This document shows, piece after piece, positions 61,255 to 64,000 of a stretch of 64,000 nt of DNA (position 1 is its first letter; the number at the start of each line of letters is the position of its first letter). The notes below the pieces were generated by a model. It had not been told where the DNA came from. It was given only the letters and a program-made list of their open reading frames with translations, and ran no database searches. Made by a program: the position numbers and the translations under genes. The stretch lies in assembly GCF_002234595.1 (NCBI RefSeq), contig NZ_NMUL01000023.1, positions 124,001 through 188,000 on the forward strand. Direction: 5' to 3'. The DNA is from Amycolatopsis vastitatis (GTDB lineage Bacteria; Actinomycetota; Actinomycetes; Mycobacteriales; Pseudonocardiaceae).

Positions 61255-63042
61255 CTACTTCTCTTTTCGTCGATCAATGTCCGCCCTACGCGAAATCTTC
61301 AAGTAATACCTTCGTTGATCAGACTTCTCCTTACGTAGCAATAGAAATACGGCCACGCTAAACAGCGCAAGAAGCACCCAGGGCAAGCTAACGTGGCGCG
61401 GCCATCCGAAGAACGTAATTTCGCGGTTCAACGTCGCGATAGTCGTGACATCACTCAAGAACAGAATGACCGAAGCCATCGACGTTAAAACTACGGCCCA
61501 TAGGCCAAAGAAAGCAGTCAGAGATGCACCCGGCAGCTTATCTGAGGATATGCCCCGGCCGAGAGCGGCCGCCAGAAATGCTGGCGCAGCCATAAGTAGG
61601 GTAAGGACAGCCTGGCCCGGGACAGATTGCACAAGAGGCACGTCTCGACCAAAAGCGTAAAAGCATACGATAAGCGAGGTGAAGAAGGCAATGGTTACCG
61701 CACTCCCAAGAACACCCGGAGGAATCTCTTTGAAGCGGATCACCGACTTGAAATCCCGAATCTCATCGTCCGATCCGTCGGCCTTCTCCTTGTCGCCAGC
61801 CCCGTCGACCGGTTCCGATGGCGTGTTCGTCGATCTATCGAGGCGCACTCTCCGGATGTAAAGGTGAGCGATGCTATGGCCACGCTCAAAATGAAGACGC
61901 AAATACTGTTTTACGTTCTTGACTGTGAAGTCGGCTTGCCTAAGCGGCTTACGCACATCCAGCCGCTCAAGATGATGATCGAATATGTACTGGCCAGGTG
62001 GTGCAGTGAGCTCGAAGTGGAAACTGTCAGGCAGAGTCGCCCACGTCATTGCTACATCCACCTCAACAGGCGCGAGACCGTGCTTGGCTCGAGTGCGATG
62101 CTCCCTTCTCTTGCTCACCTCAGCCGCAGTCACTACGTGCTTGTAGGACAACTTGAAATTGGCGAGATTCTCTTGCTCAAGTTCGACGACTATCAGATAG
62201 TCTCTACTAATTGACCTACAAAAAGTCTCTATTCTAGCAATCTTCTCTTCGTTGAACCTATTTGGTGACAGATTTGCGACGTACTCGAAGGCTGCTGTAA
62301 TCTTTGTGTCGTTGTCCGAATCATTTGCCCCTCCACAAAGCGTGCTCTCGATTACACCTTTGAACGCGTACTTCTCGTGCCCGTTCATGGCGAGACCGTC
62401 GCCTCGGAGGGCGCTTACGAAGAGCGCCTTTATGAGGCCAAACAGGAGCCCCCTAACCTCCCATTGCGACGCAGTGGCCAGCAACTTCCCGCTAGCGCTC
62501 CGAGCCTCAAACCCATCGAAAAGGTAGCCCCTTCGAACAGAAGCTAGAGGAACGAGCATGCCAGCCAAGTCGTCGACGTCGAGACTGGCTGACTCCTTCC
62601 CCAAGGCAGGGGGATTCGTTACTTTTGCATACTGTTCCTTAACACTCAGCGCAGAACCGACATTCCGGTATATGACGAATGTGTTCGTCGTCCCCTGTCT
62701 TCCCTCGAGCGTCAATCGCTGATCGACTCGCGACAGGTGATCTGGCAGGTCAAGGACGAGACGGCGGAACGCGTCGACCGCCGCAATGGAGTAGCGCTTT
62801 GACACATAGTCGTCGGCTCGAATAAGTTCTGCAAAGTCGATAATCTCCGGCTCAGGCTTACCAACTGCGTTTCGTTTGGGGCGCCCTCCCCATTGATGCG
62901 GGAGCAAAACATGGAGCACCAGAAGACCAGCCGTAAGATACGCCGGCAGAGTAGGCCACCCATGCCAAGTCACGACCGCCCAGTACCCCAGAGCCACCAG
63001 CACCAAGATCTCCAGGGACGTGTAGATTTGCCAGCGGCTCAC
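61255..63042 (-). CDS. Large uncharacterised membrane protein (595 aa)
   Basis: Two helices lie at the N-terminus (SLEILVLVALGYWAVVTWHG; LPAYLTAGLLVLHVLLPHQW). A ~350-residue soluble region follows (SLDVDDLAGMLVPLASVRRG, then WATLPDSFHFELTAPPGQY). Four helices are near the C-terminus (LGSAVTIAFFTSLIVCFYAF; AVLTLLMAAPAFLAAALG; LWAVVLTSMASVILFLS; WVLLALFSVAVFLLL). GTG 63042 follows GAGGAGG; GTG 63048 is also possible. Codons are AT-richer than in neighbours, suggesting transfer. I recognise no family. A sensor or defence-effector role is speculative. Confidence 0.7.
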   Translation of the reverse strand: MSRWQIYTSLEILVLVALGYWAVVTWHGWPTLPAYLTAGLLVLHVLLPHQWGGRPKRNAVGKPEPEIIDFAELIRADDYVSKRYSIAAVDAFRRLVLDLPDHLSRVDQRLTLEGRQGTTNTFVIYRNVGSALSVKEQYAKVTNPPALGKESASLDVDDLAGMLVPLASVRRGYLFDGFEARSASGKLLATASQWEVRGLLFGLIKALFVSALRGDGLAMNGHEKYAFKGVIESTLCGGANDSDNDTKITAAFEYVANLSPNRFNEEKIARIETFCRSISRDYLIVVELEQENLANFKLSYKHVVTAAEVSKRREHRTRAKHGLAPVEVDVAMTWATLPDSFHFELTAPPGQYIFDHHLERLDVRKPLRQADFTVKNVKQYLRLHFERGHSIAHLYIRRVRLDRSTNTPSEPVDGAGDKEKADGSDDEIRDFKSVIRFKEIPPGVLGSAVTIAFFTSLIVCFYAFGRDVPLVQSVPGQAVLTLLMAAPAFLAAALGRGISSDKLPGASLTAFFGLWAVVLTSMASVILFLSDVTTIATLNREITFFGWPRHVSLPWVLLALFSVAVFLLLRKEKSDQRRYYLKISRRADIDRRKEK

Positions 63043-63136
63043 CAACACCTCCTCGACCGGGCACCATGTAGACCTGTCGCGATCACCAGGGGCTGGCGAC
63101 CGGCAACCTAGTAAGTGTCCGAGCCAAGCAGGAGCC

Positions 63137-63168
63137 AGTCAATCGTGCATTTTGCACGAAAACTGACT
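63137..63168. promoter_or_regulatory. Nested inverted repeat upstream of the membrane protein gene
   Basis: TCGTGCA-TTT-TGCACGA (63143-63159) is a perfect 7-bp-arm repeat, framed by AGTCA (63137-63141) and TGACT (63164-63168). It lies 95-126 bp upstream of the leftward start at 63042. It could be an operator or an RNA hairpin. I know of no binder. Confidence 0.4.
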
Positions 63169-63256
63169 CAGAGTGATCACCTCTTGGGCCATACAGGGGT
63201 TCCTGCGACTCGAACCACGAGTTCAGCTACAGAAAGTAGCTGACGAGGCCCCCGCG

Positions 63257-63586
63257 TTAGCGATCTACAAGCGACGATAGCTCTTGGGCGAGAACCCACA
63301 CGGACGCCACCCCAGCCCGAGAGAATCTAGCCGTCGAATGCGATGTCGATCGTCCTGGATGGTGTCTCGAAAGTGACCGCTCGACACGCGAGACACCGAG
63401 GCACACCAGGTAGCCGACGACATTAACACTGAATGTCCGATTCGTCGTAGTTGAGCTGGGGGCACGCGGCCCTCGGTCGGTCGGGTCAGGTACAGCAGTG
63501 CTCGTGGCCCTGCACGAGATCGTCACTTCGTCGCCTGTCGATGAGGCTTGTCGAAGGGTGACCGGGTAAACCTGCGCCTGCCGCAT
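63257..63586 (-). pseudogene. Damaged paralogue of the gene at the right window edge
   Basis: The last part reads RFSRAGVASVWVLAQELSSL, matching FPRAGVAFVWVLDDEMES at the end of the gene at 63853-64000. Just before it the homologous piece TFETPSRTIDIAFDG (against TPAKTVDVSFDG) is in another frame and meets TAG. So a pair of shifts or a shift plus nonsense change lies between about 63320 and 63390. Upstream, RQASSTGDEVTISCRATS and RTFSVNVVGYLV are protein-like. Its start (ATG 63586) and function are uncertain. Confidence 0.5.
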
Positions 63587-63624
63587 TGGGACCATTCGAC
63601 GCCATCGACGGCGAACATGAAAGG

Positions 63625-63650
63625 CCCCGGGCACCTGAAGGTGCCCGGGG
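63625..63650. terminator. Terminator hairpin after the microgene
   Basis: CCCCGGGCACC (63625-63635) and GGTGCCCGGGG (63640-63650) form a perfect 11-bp stem with loop TGAA. It lies 10 bp past the stop codon of the 15-codon gene on the minus strand, followed there by CCTTT. On the plus strand it is followed by GTTTGTT. Confidence 0.75.
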
Positions 63651-63660
63651 GTTTGTTGAA

Positions 63661-63708
63661 TCAGCCGCCGGTTCCGCCACCGCCACCGCCGCCGCTGTTG
63701 CGCATCAT
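63661..63708 (-). CDS. 15-aa Gly-rich microprotein gene
   Basis: The ORF reads Met-Met-Arg-Asn-Ser, seven Gly, Thr, Gly, Gly, stop. The sequence AGGAGGTGAT (63720-63711) sits just before it and is fully complementary to the 16S rRNA 3' end. A strong terminator begins 10 bp after the stop, so it forms an isolated transcription unit with near-ideal translation signals. It could be a signalling peptide, a RiPP-like precursor, a translated leader or a microprotein. I cannot choose. A palindrome GTGCTAGCAC (63728-63737) lies just upstream of the ribosome site. Confidence 0.65.
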   Translation of the reverse strand: MMRNSGGGGGGGTGG

Positions 63709-63852
63709 TGATCACCTCCTCTCGAAAGTGCTAGCACAGAATCTCCCAATCTACCGACCGAAGTCGATAAAACGAAAGGGGCGAGAGCAAGCCGCTCAAT
63801 CGCTTATTTCAGCGTAACAAATTAGTTTCTTATTGCAAGTGGAAGCATTTTT

Positions 63853-64000
63853 TTAGCTTTCCATCTCATCGTCAAGTACCCACACAAACGCGACCCCAGC
63901 CCGCGGGAAGGTCTGGCCATCGAAGCTTACGTCTACCGTCTTGGCAGGTGTTGCTGCTGGCGACAGTTCGATGCGTGAGGCGTCCGGACTGGCGAAGTAG
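63853..64000 (-). CDS. C-terminal part of an uncharacterised gene, cut by window end
   Basis: The minus-strand frame is open from the window edge and ends at TAA 63853-63855. The visible residues include RIELSPAATPAKTVDVSFDG and FPRAGVAFVWVLDDEMES. A related but damaged copy lies at 63257-63586. The family is not recognised. The spacer 63709-63852 between its stop and the microgene holds the microgene's likely promoter. Confidence 0.6.
   Translation of the reverse strand, partial: YFASPDASRIELSPAATPAKTVDVSFDGQTFPRAGVAFVWVLDDEMES

Noticed and set aside
63195..63235. tRNA T-arm-like sequence GGTTCGAGTC on the minus strand
   Set aside because: The flanking bases do not pair into a T-stem and no acceptor or anticodon arms are found.
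1..64000. CRISPR arrays, rRNA and tRNA genes, plasmid origin
   Set aside because: I saw no regularly spaced repeats, no rRNA blocks and no complete cloverleaf. The ParA gene has no ParB partner or iteron set nearby.

Overview
The window is high-GC actinobacterial DNA, most likely from Amycolatopsis or a close relative in the Pseudonocardiaceae. The reasons are strong G/C preference at third codon positions, frequent GTG and TTG starts, the rsmI-pmt gene pair, DUF2786 and DUF574 family genes, several SnoaL-tailed ECF sigma factors, and a DasR-type (dre-like) site before a secreted hexosaminidase. The species call is an inference.

Positions 1 to about 35.7 kb look like chromosomal background rich in regulators and accessory metabolism. 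In order: a truncated TetR regulator, rsmI and pmt, an AraC/methyltransferase pair, a membrane Ser/Thr kinase, prpE, a GH20 hexosaminidase, TetR/MOSC/LysR genes, an M20 peptidase followed by a decayed MFS transporter, a flavin reductase-SnoaL fusion divergent from a SnoaL-tailed ECF sigma factor, a self-regulated SGNH hydrolase/TetR pair, DUF2786 and GNAT genes, an ArsR/small membrane protein/MMPL operon, EamA, a degenerate GGDEF-EAL protein with a DUF574 methyltransferase, a P450 and a secreted hydrolase. Next comes an unusual three-gene operon (ParA ATPase, Rho_N-like protein, RAMA-CBS-HEPN protein), then two more ECF sigma genes around a reductase/oxidoreductase group.

From about 35.75 kb the base composition falls, gene remnants appear, and the DNA looks like a genomic island that runs past the right edge. 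It holds a frameshifted SLATT-like membrane gene, an HTH protein, an intact IS630-type element, and a complete DNA phosphorothioation locus at 38.8-52.0 kb. dndB-dndC-dndD-dndE run rightward. dndA runs leftward at the head of a gene string encoding a PLD-DEAH helicase, a tiny protein, a second DndD-like ATPase, a dnd-associated protein 4-like protein and a DUF262/DUF1524 protein. I see no dndF/G/H, so this string is the probable restriction arm. Two abutting inverted repeats in the dndA/dndB intergenic region look like operators.

To the right lie NYN-LOTUS, HNH, zinc-ribbon and serine recombinase genes. A type VII-style polymorphic toxin cassette follows: an EspC-like small protein, a NucA/NucB DNase toxin, and a SUKH protein whose C-terminal half looks like the NucA inhibitor Nin/ComJ. 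An AT-richer membrane protein pair comes next. The right end holds a 15-codon Gly-rich microgene with an exact Shine-Dalgarno sequence and its own terminator, lying between two copies of one gene family, one of them damaged.
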